From Collinsella sp. (GTDB lineage Bacteria; Actinomycetota; Coriobacteriia; Coriobacteriales; Coriobacteriaceae), in NCBI GenBank assembly GCA_020025115.1, contig JAHHSP010000067.1:1-6568 (forward strand): DNA of 6,568 nt, in the 5' to 3' direction. Within the stretch, counting starts at the first letter, position 1. Each line of letters starts with the position of its first letter. Shown here in pieces: positions 1-6,245 of the stretch. The translations under genes were made by a program, and so were the position numbers. Below the pieces are notes generated by a model that saw only the letters and a list, made by a program, of their open reading frames with translations, ran no database searches and was not told the DNA's origin.

Positions 1-507
1 CTGGTAAACCGTCGACAGGCCGTAGAAGGCGGAGTCGGCATCACGGCCCAGGACGATGATGCGATTCGCGGAGCCGTTCTCGGCGGGGAGAAGCGCGATG
101 AGGTTCGCATCGGTTTTCTCGAACAAGCCAGCGTCATAGGACAGCTTCTCGGCATCCACGAGCTGCTCGACGTAGGCGTCGACCTGCTCACCCGAACCCT
201 TGATGCCGACCAGCACCGCGGTGCCGCTCGTCGGAACGGTATCCGAGCTCTTGACGTTCTTGGCCTTGAGCTTGACCGCCTCCTCAAGGCGCGCCTCGGT
301 CTCGGCATCGATGCCGTCCTCTACGACCGTGGTCACGTTGTCGGAAAACTCAACCGAGCCCTCCTGGTAAACGACCTTCTGAGGTGTTGGAAAGATTTGG
401 TACTCGCCCTCCTGGGCGTACGCCCCGACGGGCGTCAACAGCGTCCCCACGCAGGCCGCTGCCGTTACGGCGAGCGCGGCGATCCTACAACGCGTACTTT
501 GCTTCAT
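1..507 (-). CDS. Secreted beta-N-acetylhexosaminidase/GH84-type protein, N-terminal part (runs off left edge)
   Basis: The frame is open from the ATG at 505-507 to the window edge (169 codons, no stop), so the catalytic part is missing here. Residues 1-31 look like a Sec signal peptide: basic start (MKQSTRCR), a hydrophobic Ala/Val/Leu stretch, and an AYA cleavage motif at 29-31 before QEGEY. Mature residues 36-169 resemble the small alpha/beta domain that precedes the catalytic barrel in GH20 and GH84 enzymes. Typical traits are the opening YQIFPTPQKV, a central VLVGIKGSGE strand, and the closing VLGRDADSAFYGLSTVYQ. Known members remove terminal N-acetylglucosamine from host glycans or hyaluronan outside the cell. 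AGGAGG at 512-517 lies 4 nt before the ATG and supports this start. C19 is not in a convincing lipobox. The family call is by eye; GH20 versus GH84 cannot be decided without the catalytic domain. Confidence 0.72.
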   Translation of the reverse strand, partial: MKQSTRCRIAALAVTAAACVGTLLTPVGAYAQEGEYQIFPTPQKVVYQEGSVEFSDNVTTVVEDGIDAETEARLEEAVKLKAKNVKSSDTVPTSGTAVLVGIKGSGEQVDAYVEQLVDAEKLSYDAGLFEKTDANLIALLPAENGSANRIIVLGRDADSAFYGLSTVYQ

Positions 508-538
508 CCTGCCTCCTCGATTGGATGACGTGACCCCC

Positions 539-564
539 ATGCACCTCGTCGGTGCATTCCGACG
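539..564 (-). promoter_or_regulatory. Two overlapping inverted repeats in the leader of the secreted hexosaminidase gene
   Basis: Repeat B has perfect 7-bp arms at 539-545 and 551-557 (ATGCACC / GGTGCAT, 5-nt spacer). Repeat A has perfect 6-bp arms at 547-552 and 559-564 (CCGACG family, 6-nt spacer). They share 551-552, and the right arm of B lies in the loop of A, so as RNA only one can form at a time. They sit 32-57 nt before the start codon at 507. They could be an operator for a sugar-responsive repressor or alternative leader hairpins. The repeats are seen; the function is inferred. Confidence 0.45.
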
Positions 565-577
565 GCCCCTTTCAAAA

Positions 578-588
578 TATTTAGCATA
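578..588 (-). promoter_or_regulatory. Possible -10 region for the secreted hexosaminidase gene
   Basis: The only AT-rich patch in the upstream region (571-590) gives TATGCT and, overlapping it, TAAATA on the minus strand. Both are partial -10 matches at a sensible distance (about 70-80 nt) from the ATG. No good -35 lies at the right spacing; GCGACA at 603-608 is the nearest, and the TTGACC at 648-653 is too far. Transcription from here would include the two overlapping repeats in the leader. This is a weak call. Confidence 0.25.
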
Positions 589-709
589 GCTGTGAGATGG
601 GTTGTCGCTTCCACCGAAGCGGCGGACGTTCGATATCGTCGGTAGACGGTCAACCGTTTCATCAGTCGTCATTTCGCTGCAAGGCCGATGGCCCGAGCGG
701 GATGGCGAT

Positions 710-745
710 AAAAACGGGGCGCGGCCATACCTCGTCCGCGTCCCG
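710..745 (-). terminator. Rho-independent terminator of the aldose epimerase gene
   Basis: Read on the minus strand, CGGGACGCGG (745-736) pairs with CCGCGCCCCG (724-715) across an 11-nt loop, with one A-C mismatch. The stem is followed at once by TTTTT (714-710). It starts 57 nt after the epimerase stop codon. The mismatch would be a G-U wobble on the plus strand, but only the minus strand has the T-run after the stem. It separates the epimerase transcript from the hexosaminidase gene that follows in the same direction. Confidence 0.65.
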
Positions 746-802
746 TCCCATCTATATATGTCATTGCCCACGTTGCGCCGAGCGCATGCGACGGGCACCC
801 CC

Positions 803-1693
803 CTACAGCACGGTCATGCTGAAGGAGAAGTCGCGGGTCTCGCCCGGAGCGATGACGGTCATGTTGCGCTTGTGCTCGAACACGTCATCCTCACTGGTGA
901 GGGTCGCATGGCCGGTCCAAGGCTCGAGGGCCACGAACGGGGCATCGCCCAAGGCGGACCAGATGCCGATGTACTTGAAATCGGGGAAGTCGATGCGCAC
1001 GCCGCGACCGCTCTTGGTGCCCCGCAGGGTAAGCGTGTTGCCGGGAACGTCCGTGAGCATGACGGCGTCGTTGGCGAACAGCTCGTGACTGACGGGCAGC
1101 ACATCCGCGTTCTCCACGGGCGTGGTGCTCTCGTCGAACGTGAGCAGGCCGCCCTCGGCGATGGTGGGGGCAACGCAGCTCCACGGCTCGGAGAACTCGA
1201 TCGCGTACTCGTCGAACGTCTCGCCCTCGGCATCGGGAGCGGGGACGTTGAACGCGGGGTGGCCTCCCACGGAGAAGGGCATGTCGGCGGTACCCGTGTT
1301 GGTGACGGAGAAGGTCTGGGTAAGCGTGGCCGCGCCTGTGATGGCGTACGTCATATTGAGCTTGAACTCATACGGATACGCCTCGAGCGTATCGGGCGAA
1401 CTGGCGAACTCGAAGGTCACCGCGGAGCCGTCCTCCGCGACCTTGGCGACACGGTGCTCGTTGATACGCGCGAGCCCGTGACGCGGCATGCGGCACGTAC
1501 CCTGGGCGCTCTCCGCCTCATCGCCGCGCAGGGAGCCGACGATGGGGAACAACACGGGGGCGTGCTTGCCCCAAAACGCCGGATCCGCCTGCCACAGGTA
1601 CTCGCGGCCGTCGAGGGCAAGACTCGTGAGTTCGGCGCCTTTAGAACTGACGGTGGCGGTGAGACCGCCCTTGGAGATGGTCACATTCGACAT
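803..1693 (-). CDS. Aldose 1-epimerase (mutarotase) family protein, LacX-like
   Basis: This complete cytoplasmic protein of 296 residues has no signal peptide or membrane segment and is the usual length for the LacX branch of the galactose mutarotase fold. Family members interconvert alpha and beta anomers of sugars; the substrate of this branch is poorly defined. Visible landmarks are LFPIVGSLRGD (49-58), PRHG (70-73), GGHPAF (143-148, with H145 the expected general acid) and ALEPWTG (255-261, with E257 the expected general base). A weak ribosome site, AAAGG (1701-1705), lies 7 nt before the ATG. The gene is divergent from the MarR-efflux operon and ends in its own hairpin/T-run terminator, so it looks monocistronic. 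Control by the MarR protein is possible because the upstream regions adjoin, but nothing seen requires it. The family call is confident; the substrate is unknown. Confidence 0.9.
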   Translation of the reverse strand: MSNVTISKGGLTATVSSKGAELTSLALDGREYLWQADPAFWGKHAPVLFPIVGSLRGDEAESAQGTCRMPRHGLARINEHRVAKVAEDGSAVTFEFASSPDTLEAYPYEFKLNMTYAITGAATLTQTFSVTNTGTADMPFSVGGHPAFNVPAPDAEGETFDEYAIEFSEPWSCVAPTIAEGGLLTFDESTTPVENADVLPVSHELFANDAVMLTDVPGNTLTLRGTKSGRGVRIDFPDFKYIGIWSALGDAPFVALEPWTGHATLTSEDDVFEHKRNMTVIAPGETRDFSFSMTVL

Positions 1694-1703
1694 GACGAAA
1701 CCT

Positions 1704-1713
1704 TTCGGCCGAA
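1704..1713. repeat. 10-bp perfect palindrome just upstream of the epimerase start
   Basis: TTCGGCCGAA is a perfect palindrome 11 nt before the epimerase ATG, next to its weak ribosome site. It could bind a small dimeric regulator or mean nothing; a 10-bp palindrome in GC-rich DNA can occur by chance. Confidence 0.25.
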
Positions 1714-1770
1714 GATGGAGACGCGCGGGGCGCCCATGATGAACAGCGCCTTCGCGCCATCGCTCATCCC

Positions 1771-1776
1771 ATTATC
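1771..1776 (-). promoter_or_regulatory. Possible -10 hexamer for the epimerase gene
   Basis: GATAAT on the minus strand matches the TATAAT consensus at five of six positions and lies 78 nt before the epimerase ATG. No convincing -35 is found 16-18 nt upstream (GTCGCA at 18 nt is the best), so this is a tentative site. It lies about 80 bp from the MarR operator candidate. Confidence 0.3.
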
Positions 1777-1837
1777 CCCCGTTTTGCCTCGACATGCGAC
1801 GGATACGTTGCCATTTGGTTCTATATTGTTCGGTACC

Positions 1838-1866
1838 TTGACTATCGGCTCGGCCACTCGTACCCT
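1838..1866 (+). promoter_or_regulatory. Promoter of the marR-ABC exporter operon
   Basis: TTGACT (1838-1843, five of six to the -35 consensus) is followed after exactly 17 nt by TACCCT (1861-1866), which keeps the key T, A and final T of the -10. Transcription would start near 1873, giving a leader of about 28 nt that contains the AGGAGG ribosome site. A TATATT at 1822-1827 looks better as a -10 but has no -35 at a proper distance. Confidence 0.5.
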
Positions 1867-1873
1867 CGAGTGG
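1854..1873. promoter_or_regulatory. Candidate MarR operator: 7+7 bp inverted repeat around the -10
   Basis: CCACTCG (1854-1860) and CGAGTGG (1867-1873) are perfect reverse complements separated by 6 nt, and the spacer is the proposed -10 hexamer TACCCT itself. The 20-bp dyad fits the usual size of MarR-family operators, and a bound dimer would block RNA polymerase directly. It lies 28 bp before the MarR start codon, so autorepression of the whole operon is the natural reading. The repeat is seen; binding is inferred. Confidence 0.6.
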
Positions 1874-1887
1874 ATGAAATCGAGAGT

Positions 1888-1893
1888 AGGAGG
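1888..1893 (+). promoter_or_regulatory. Ribosome binding site fixing the MarR start
   Basis: AGGAGG ends 7 nt before the ATG at 1901. The in-frame ATG at 1874 has no such site upstream, would coincide with the predicted transcription start, and would add only a nonconserved nine-residue extension. This decides the start at 1901. Confidence 0.8.
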
Positions 1894-1900
1894 AACGGAC

Positions 1901-2392
1901 ATGGAAACACCCTCACCCAGAGCGATCTGCCAAGCCATGAGCAGCATCGAGTCACCCGAGGCGCAGCGGGACGAGACGATCGTGCGCGCCAAGCGCATTC
2001 TCAAGGGCCTCGGCTTCTGCGGTCACTACATGCATTTCCACGGAGGCGGCCGATCTGGTCAAATTCCCATCCTGTGCATGCTCGACCGTTGCGGAGGGAC
2101 GCTCTCTCAGCAGGAACTCGGCATGCGCTTCGAACTCAAGCCCGGCTCGCTCTCCGAGATTCTCTCAAAAATGGAAACGGCCGGCCTGATCGAGCGCACG
2201 CGCGACACCAAGGACCGCCGCCAGCTGTTCGTCCACCTCACCGACGGGGGCACGCGGCTCGCCCGTCTCGAACACGAGAAGCGCGAGCGCTTCCACCGCA
2301 ACGCCTTCACCGCTCTGACCGACGAGGAGCAGGAACAGCTCGCCGAAATGCTTGAGAAAATTCGCGTCACCTGGGAGGAATTTGATGATTAA
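1901..2392 (+). CDS. MarR-family winged-helix regulator of the efflux operon
   Basis: The protein has 163 residues, typical for the family. The winged helix spans about 67-117: TLSQQEL (67-73), a recognition helix around PGSLSEILSKMETAGLI (81-97), and the wing with the family's D..DRR signature (RDTKDRRQLFVHLTDGG, 101-117). Flanking helices (about 22-62 and 120-160) would form the dimer interface. MarR proteins usually repress their own operon by binding a palindrome and let go when a ligand or oxidant binds. Position as first gene, with a 20-bp dyad over the promoter, fits that role. Unusual is a Cys/His-rich patch before the DNA-binding domain (C40, H42, H45, H47), with further cysteines at C10, C59 and C64. 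His-rich N-termini occur in related regulators next to ABC exporters, as I recall. Its last codons overlap the first exporter gene by 8 nt. The effector is unknown. Confidence 0.9.
   Translation: METPSPRAICQAMSSIESPEAQRDETIVRAKRILKGLGFCGHYMHFHGGGRSGQIPILCMLDRCGGTLSQQELGMRFELKPGSLSEILSKMETAGLIERTRDTKDRRQLFVHLTDGGTRLARLEHEKRERFHRNAFTALTDEEQEQLAEMLEKIRVTWEEFDD
2373..2378 (+). promoter_or_regulatory. Ribosome binding site fixing the first exporter start
   Basis: GGGAGG inside the end of the MarR gene lies 6 nt before the ATG at 2385. An upstream in-frame TTG at 2352 has no comparable site and would add 11 polar residues before the natural MIKTLASSVRDYK start, so 2385 is preferred. Confidence 0.8.
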
Positions 2393-4253
2393 AACCCTCG
2401 CGTCATCCGTTCGCGATTACAAGCTGCCGTCCGTCGCCACTCCGGTCCTGGTGCTGTGCGAGGTCGCCTGCGAGATGGCGATTCCCTTCGTCACGGCCAA
2501 CCTCATCGACACCATCAAAGACGGTGCGCAGATCGCGCAGATCATGCCCACGGCCGGCGTGCTCGTGGGCCTCGCACTCGTCTCGCTGCTCTTCGGCGCG
2601 ACAGCGGGCATCACCTGCAGCTACGCAAGCTGCGGCTTTGCCAAGAACCTGCGCCACGACTTGTTCTACAAGATCCAGACCTTCTCGTTCGCCAACATCG
2701 ACCGCTTCTCGAGCTCGTCGCTCGTGACGCGCCTCACCACCGACGTCACCAATGTGCAGCAGGCGTTCATGCTCATCATCCGCATCGCCGTGCGCGCCCC
2801 GCTCGTCCTGGTGTTCGCCTTTGCCATGGCCTACGCCATGGGGGGCTATATCTCCTTCGTCTACCTGGCGATGATCCCACTGCTCGGCGGCGGTTTGGGA
2901 TTCATCATCCACAAGGTCGGGCCGATCTTCACCCGCGTGTTCCACAAGTATGATGCGCTCAACGAGTCGGTCGAGGAGAACGTCACCGGCATGCGCGTGG
3001 TCAAAAGCTACGTGCGCGAGGACTACGAGAAGGAGAAGTTCGCCCGCGCCGCCGAGGATGTGCGCATCGACTTCACGCGTGCCGAGAAGCTGCTCGCCTT
3101 CAACAACCCGATGATGAACCTGTGCGTCAACGGCGCCTTCGTCGTCATTATCTACCTGGGTTCAAAGCTCATCATCACCAGCCAGGGCACGCTATTCGAC
3201 GTGGGCCAGCTCTCCTCCACCTTCACCTACGGCTTCCAGATCCTCATGAGCCTCATGCAGCTCTCCATGATCTTCGTGATGGTCACCATGTCCGAGGAGA
3301 GCGCCAACCGTATCGTCGAGGTCTTGAACGCCGAGCCCACCATAACGAACCCCGATGAGGCCGCGACCGAGATCGCGGATGGCTCGATCGACTTCGATCA
3401 CGTGAGCTTCAAATACTCCGAGCATGCCGAGCGCCAGGCACTCGACGACATCGACCTGCACATCGCGAGCGGCGAGACCATCGGCATCATCGGAGGAACC
3501 GGGTCGGCCAAGTCCACGCTCGTGAACCTCGTCGCCCGCCTGTACGACGTGACCGAGGGAACGGTGCGCGTGGGCGGACGCGACGTGCGCTCCTACGACC
3601 TCGATGCGCTGCGCCGCGAGGTGGCCATGGTGCTGCAAAAAAACGTCTTGTTCAGCGGCACCATTGCGGAGAACCTGCGCTGGGGTGACGAAAACGCCAC
3701 CGACGAGGAGGTCCGCGCGGCGGCCCGCCTGGCATGTGCCGACGAATTCATCGACGGCCTCCCCAAAGGGTATGACACTTGGCTCGAGCAAGGCGGCTCA
3801 AACGTCTCTGGCGGGCAGAAGCAGCGCCTATGCATCGCCCGGGCATTGCTGCGCCGTCCCAAGATCTTGATCTTGGACGACTCCACAAGTGCCGTGGACA
3901 CCAAGACCGATGCCAAGATCCGCGCCGGCCTCGCCGCCTACCTGCCTGAGGCCACCAAGCTCATCATCGCCCAACGCATCGCCTCCGTGCAGGACGCCGA
4001 CCGCATCGTCGTCATGGAGGGCGGACGCATCGCCGCGATGGGCACGCACGAGGAGCTGCTCGCAACCTCCGAGATATACCGCGAGACGTTCACCTCGCAA
4101 AACAAGATGGGCGAAGTCGACGATGGCGCCCCGAACGCCGGCGACGATGCGGCCGAGACGAACGGGCCCGGCGACGCCGGACGGCGAGCCGACGAAGAAA
4201 TTGCCCACGCGTTCGAAACCACGATGCAGGAAGGAGGTGAGGCTCATGAGTAA
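2385..4253 (+). CDS. Heterodimeric ABC multidrug exporter, subunit A (degenerate ATP site)
   Basis: The protein has 622 residues: a membrane domain with about six helices (roughly 17-41, 55-78, 128-150, 153-178, 245-266, 277-301) and a nucleotide-binding domain (about 333-570). Motifs: Walker A GGTGSAKST (370-378, Ala375 for the usual third Gly), Q-loop Q418, signature VSGGQ (474-478), Walker B ILILDD (494-499), D-loop SAVD (502-505), switch region AQR (529-531). D499 replaces the catalytic Glu and Q530 the switch His, as known for the non-hydrolysing site of heterodimeric type IV exporters. Its intact signature should complete the active site of subunit B. It probably pumps drugs or other hydrophobic compounds out across the membrane; the substrate is not readable. 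A polar, mostly acidic tail (about 575-622) follows the ATPase domain. It overlaps MarR and subunit B by 8 nt each, so translation is likely coupled. Confidence 0.93.
   Translation: MIKTLASSVRDYKLPSVATPVLVLCEVACEMAIPFVTANLIDTIKDGAQIAQIMPTAGVLVGLALVSLLFGATAGITCSYASCGFAKNLRHDLFYKIQTFSFANIDRFSSSSLVTRLTTDVTNVQQAFMLIIRIAVRAPLVLVFAFAMAYAMGGYISFVYLAMIPLLGGGLGFIIHKVGPIFTRVFHKYDALNESVEENVTGMRVVKSYVREDYEKEKFARAAEDVRIDFTRAEKLLAFNNPMMNLCVNGAFVVIIYLGSKLIITSQGTLFDVGQLSSTFTYGFQILMSLMQLSMIFVMVTMSEESANRIVEVLNAEPTITNPDEAATEIADGSIDFDHVSFKYSEHAERQALDDIDLHIASGETIGIIGGTGSAKSTLVNLVARLYDVTEGTVRVGGRDVRSYDLDALRREVAMVLQKNVLFSGTIAENLRWGDENATDEEVRAAARLACADEFIDGLPKGYDTWLEQGGSNVSGGQKQRLCIARALLRRPKILILDDSTSAVDTKTDAKIRAGLAAYLPEATKLIIAQRIASVQDADRIVVMEGGRIAAMGTHEELLATSEIYRETFTSQNKMGEVDDGAPNAGDDAAETNGPGDAGRRADEEIAHAFETTMQEGGEAHE
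4231..4240 (+). promoter_or_regulatory. Full-length Shine-Dalgarno for the second exporter subunit
   Basis: AAGGAGGTGA is a near-complete complement of the 16S rRNA 3' end and lies 5 nt before the ATG at 4246. It sits inside the tail-coding part of subunit A and forces the local residues KEGG-like codons in that tail. It fixes the start of subunit B and suggests strong, independent initiation in addition to coupling. Confidence 0.85.
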
Positions 4254-6165
4254 CCCGACCAACGACACGCGCGCCAAGGGATCCAAGCCCGGCACGCTCA
4301 AGCGCCTCGTCAAGATGCTCTTCTCGTTCTACCCGGTACTGCTTCCGCTGGTCATGCTCGGCGTGGTGCTGTGCGCCCTCATCAACTCCATCGGGTCGCT
4401 CTTCCTGCAGAAGGCCCTCGAGATCATCTCGACCTCCTGGCAGACCGGCGACTGGGCCGCCGCGCGTCCGCAGATCCTGGGTCTTGTGACCACCCTCGCC
4501 GTCGTATACATCATCGGCAACCTGTCCTCGCTGTTCTGGAACCGCTACATGGGCGTCGTCACTCAGGGCGCGCTCATGAAGCTCCGCGAGAAGATGTTCA
4601 ACCACATGCAGGACCTACCGATCCGCTACTTCGACGCCAATCAGCGCGGCGACATCATGTCGCACTACACCAACGATATCGACACGCTGCGCCAGATGAT
4701 CTCGCAGTCGCTGCCGAACCTGGTCATGACCATCATCGTTTTGACCACGGTGTTCAGCATCATGCTGTATTTCTCGGTATGGATGTGCCTGGTCATCGCC
4801 GTCGGCGTGCTGTGCATGTTCGCCCTCACCAAGGTGCTCGGATCCAACTCCGCCAGGTTCTTCATCGCGCAGCAGCGCGAACTCGGCGCGGTCGAGGGCC
4901 ACATCGAGGAGATCATGGGCGGCCAGAAAGTCGTGAAGGCGTTCTGCCACGAAGCGGCCACAGAGGCCGATTTCGACGAGCGCAACGAGCGCCTCTTCGA
5001 GGTATCTCAGAAGGCGAACATGTTCGCCAACATCCTCATGCCCGTCCTCATGAACCTCGGCAACCTCATCTACGTGATGGTGGCCCTGTCCGGCGGCGTG
5101 TTCCTCGCGCTCGGCGTTCCCAATCTCTCCATCTCCGGCCTGCCGCTGTCCATCGCCGTGGTGGTGCCGTTCCTCAACATGACCAAGCAGTTCTGCGGCC
5201 AGATCGGCCAGATCTCCCAGCAGATCAACGCCGTGGTCATGGGCCTGGCGGGAGCTGAGCGCATCTTCTCCCTGCTCGACGAGGATCCCGAGGCCGACGA
5301 AGGATACGTCACGCTCGTAAACGCACAAGTCAACCCCGACACCTGGCAGATCGAGGAGGCGAGCCACCATACCGGCCTGTGGGCCTGGAAGCACCCGCAC
5401 CGTGCGGACGGCACCGTGACCTATGAGCCCCTGCGCGGCGACGTGCAGATGGACGATGTCGATTTTGGCTACACCCCGGACCACGAGGTGCTGCACGGCG
5501 TTTCCGTGTACGCAAAACCCGGCCAGAAAATCGCCTTTGTGGGCGCCACCGGGGCGGGAAAGACGACGATCACCAACCTCATCAACCGCTTCTACGACAT
5601 CGCCGACGGCAAAATCCGCTATGACGGCATCAACGTGAACAAGATCTGCAAATCCGACCTGCGGCGCTCGCTCGGCATGGTGCTTCAGGACGTCAACCTG
5701 TTCACCGGCACCGTGATGGACAACATCCGCTACGGCAACCTCGAGGCCTCCGATGAGGAGTGCATCCACGCCGCCGAACTCGCGGGCGCCGATGACTTCA
5801 TCCGCCGCCTGCCCGATGGTTACGCCACCATGCTCACCGGCAACGGCTCTCAACTTTCCCAAGGGCAGCGCCAGCTCATCTCCATCGCCCGCGCCGCAGT
5901 TGCCGATCCGCCGGCGATGATCTTGGATGAGGCGACGAGCTCCATCGACACGCGCACCGAGGCCATCGTGCAACGCGGCATGGACGCACTCATGCAGGGG
6001 CGCACGACCTTCGTGATCGCCCATCGCCTGAGCACCGTGCGCAACGCCGATCTGATCATCTGCCTCGATCACGGACGCGTGATCGAGCGCGGAACGCATG
6101 ACGAGCTCATCGCCAAGCGCGGTTACTACTATCAGCTCTACACCGGCGCGTTCGAACTCGAGTAG
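4246..6165 (+). CDS. Heterodimeric ABC multidrug exporter, subunit B (catalytic ATP site)
   Basis: The protein has 639 residues: a polar N-terminus, about six membrane helices (roughly 26-52, 77-97, 153-175, 176-198, 261-290, 296-318), then a nucleotide-binding domain (about 398-634). Motifs: Walker A GATGAGKTT (433-441), Q481, signature LSQGQ (537-541), Walker B AMILDE (557-562, catalytic E562), switch H593. Its ATP site is intact, but the signature has Gln for the first Gly. Subunit A has the opposite pattern, so in the heterodimer A's Walker motifs with B's LSQGQ form the degenerate site, and B's Walker motifs with A's VSGGQ form the working one. Residues about 346-397 form a long insert between membrane and ATPase domains, including GLWAWKHP (377-384). 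The gene is the last of the operon and overlaps subunit A by 8 nt. A 17-bp hairpin follows the stop after 13 nt. Substrate is unknown. Confidence 0.94.
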   Translation: MSNPTNDTRAKGSKPGTLKRLVKMLFSFYPVLLPLVMLGVVLCALINSIGSLFLQKALEIISTSWQTGDWAAARPQILGLVTTLAVVYIIGNLSSLFWNRYMGVVTQGALMKLREKMFNHMQDLPIRYFDANQRGDIMSHYTNDIDTLRQMISQSLPNLVMTIIVLTTVFSIMLYFSVWMCLVIAVGVLCMFALTKVLGSNSARFFIAQQRELGAVEGHIEEIMGGQKVVKAFCHEAATEADFDERNERLFEVSQKANMFANILMPVLMNLGNLIYVMVALSGGVFLALGVPNLSISGLPLSIAVVVPFLNMTKQFCGQIGQISQQINAVVMGLAGAERIFSLLDEDPEADEGYVTLVNAQVNPDTWQIEEASHHTGLWAWKHPHRADGTVTYEPLRGDVQMDDVDFGYTPDHEVLHGVSVYAKPGQKIAFVGATGAGKTTITNLINRFYDIADGKIRYDGINVNKICKSDLRRSLGMVLQDVNLFTGTVMDNIRYGNLEASDEECIHAAELAGADDFIRRLPDGYATMLTGNGSQLSQGQRQLISIARAAVADPPAMILDEATSSIDTRTEAIVQRGMDALMQGRTTFVIAHRLSTVRNADLIICLDHGRVIERGTHDELIAKRGYYYQLYTGAFELE

Positions 6166-6178
6166 CCTTGCCTTTCCG

Positions 6179-6217
6179 GGCGGGATGTGCGGCGTCGAGA
6201 GACGCGCATGTCCCGCC
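6179..6217 (+). terminator. 17-bp hairpin after the exporter operon (terminator or 3' stabiliser)
   Basis: The outer stem pairs 6179-6190 with 6206-6217 (12 bp, two G-U wobbles). G6191 is bulged, and the inner stem pairs 6192-6196 with 6201-6205 (5 bp) around the loop GAGA, a GNRA tetraloop. The wobbles become A-C mismatches and the loop becomes TCTC on the minus strand, so the fold favours the rightward transcript. No T-run follows, so it may act as a Rho-independent-like stop without U-tract, a barrier to 3' exonucleases, or part of a Rho-dependent end. Confidence 0.55.
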
Positions 6218-6245
6218 ACGGAGATCCCACCCGGCCTGCTCGGCA

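Noticed and set aside
648..653. TTGACC (minus strand) inside ACGGTCAACCGT as a -35 box
   Set aside because: The hexamer 17 nt downstream is AACGTC, not a -10. The dyad has only 5-bp arms.
1822..1827. TATATT as the -10 of the marR operon
   Set aside because: It is a good hexamer, but ACGGAT at the -35 position is a poor match and TTGCCA at 1808 is too close. The TTGACT-17-TACCCT pair is better spaced and agrees with the dyad.
602..1900. Plus-strand open frame continuous with and upstream of the MarR gene
   Set aside because: It lies antisense to the well-supported epimerase gene and its translation has no recognisable domain. AGGAGG at 1888-1893 places the true start at 1901. Long antisense frames are expected in high-GC3 DNA.
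2352..2384. Upstream TTG start for subunit A
   Set aside because: There is no ribosome site ahead of the TTG, while GGGAGG sits 6 nt before the ATG at 2385.
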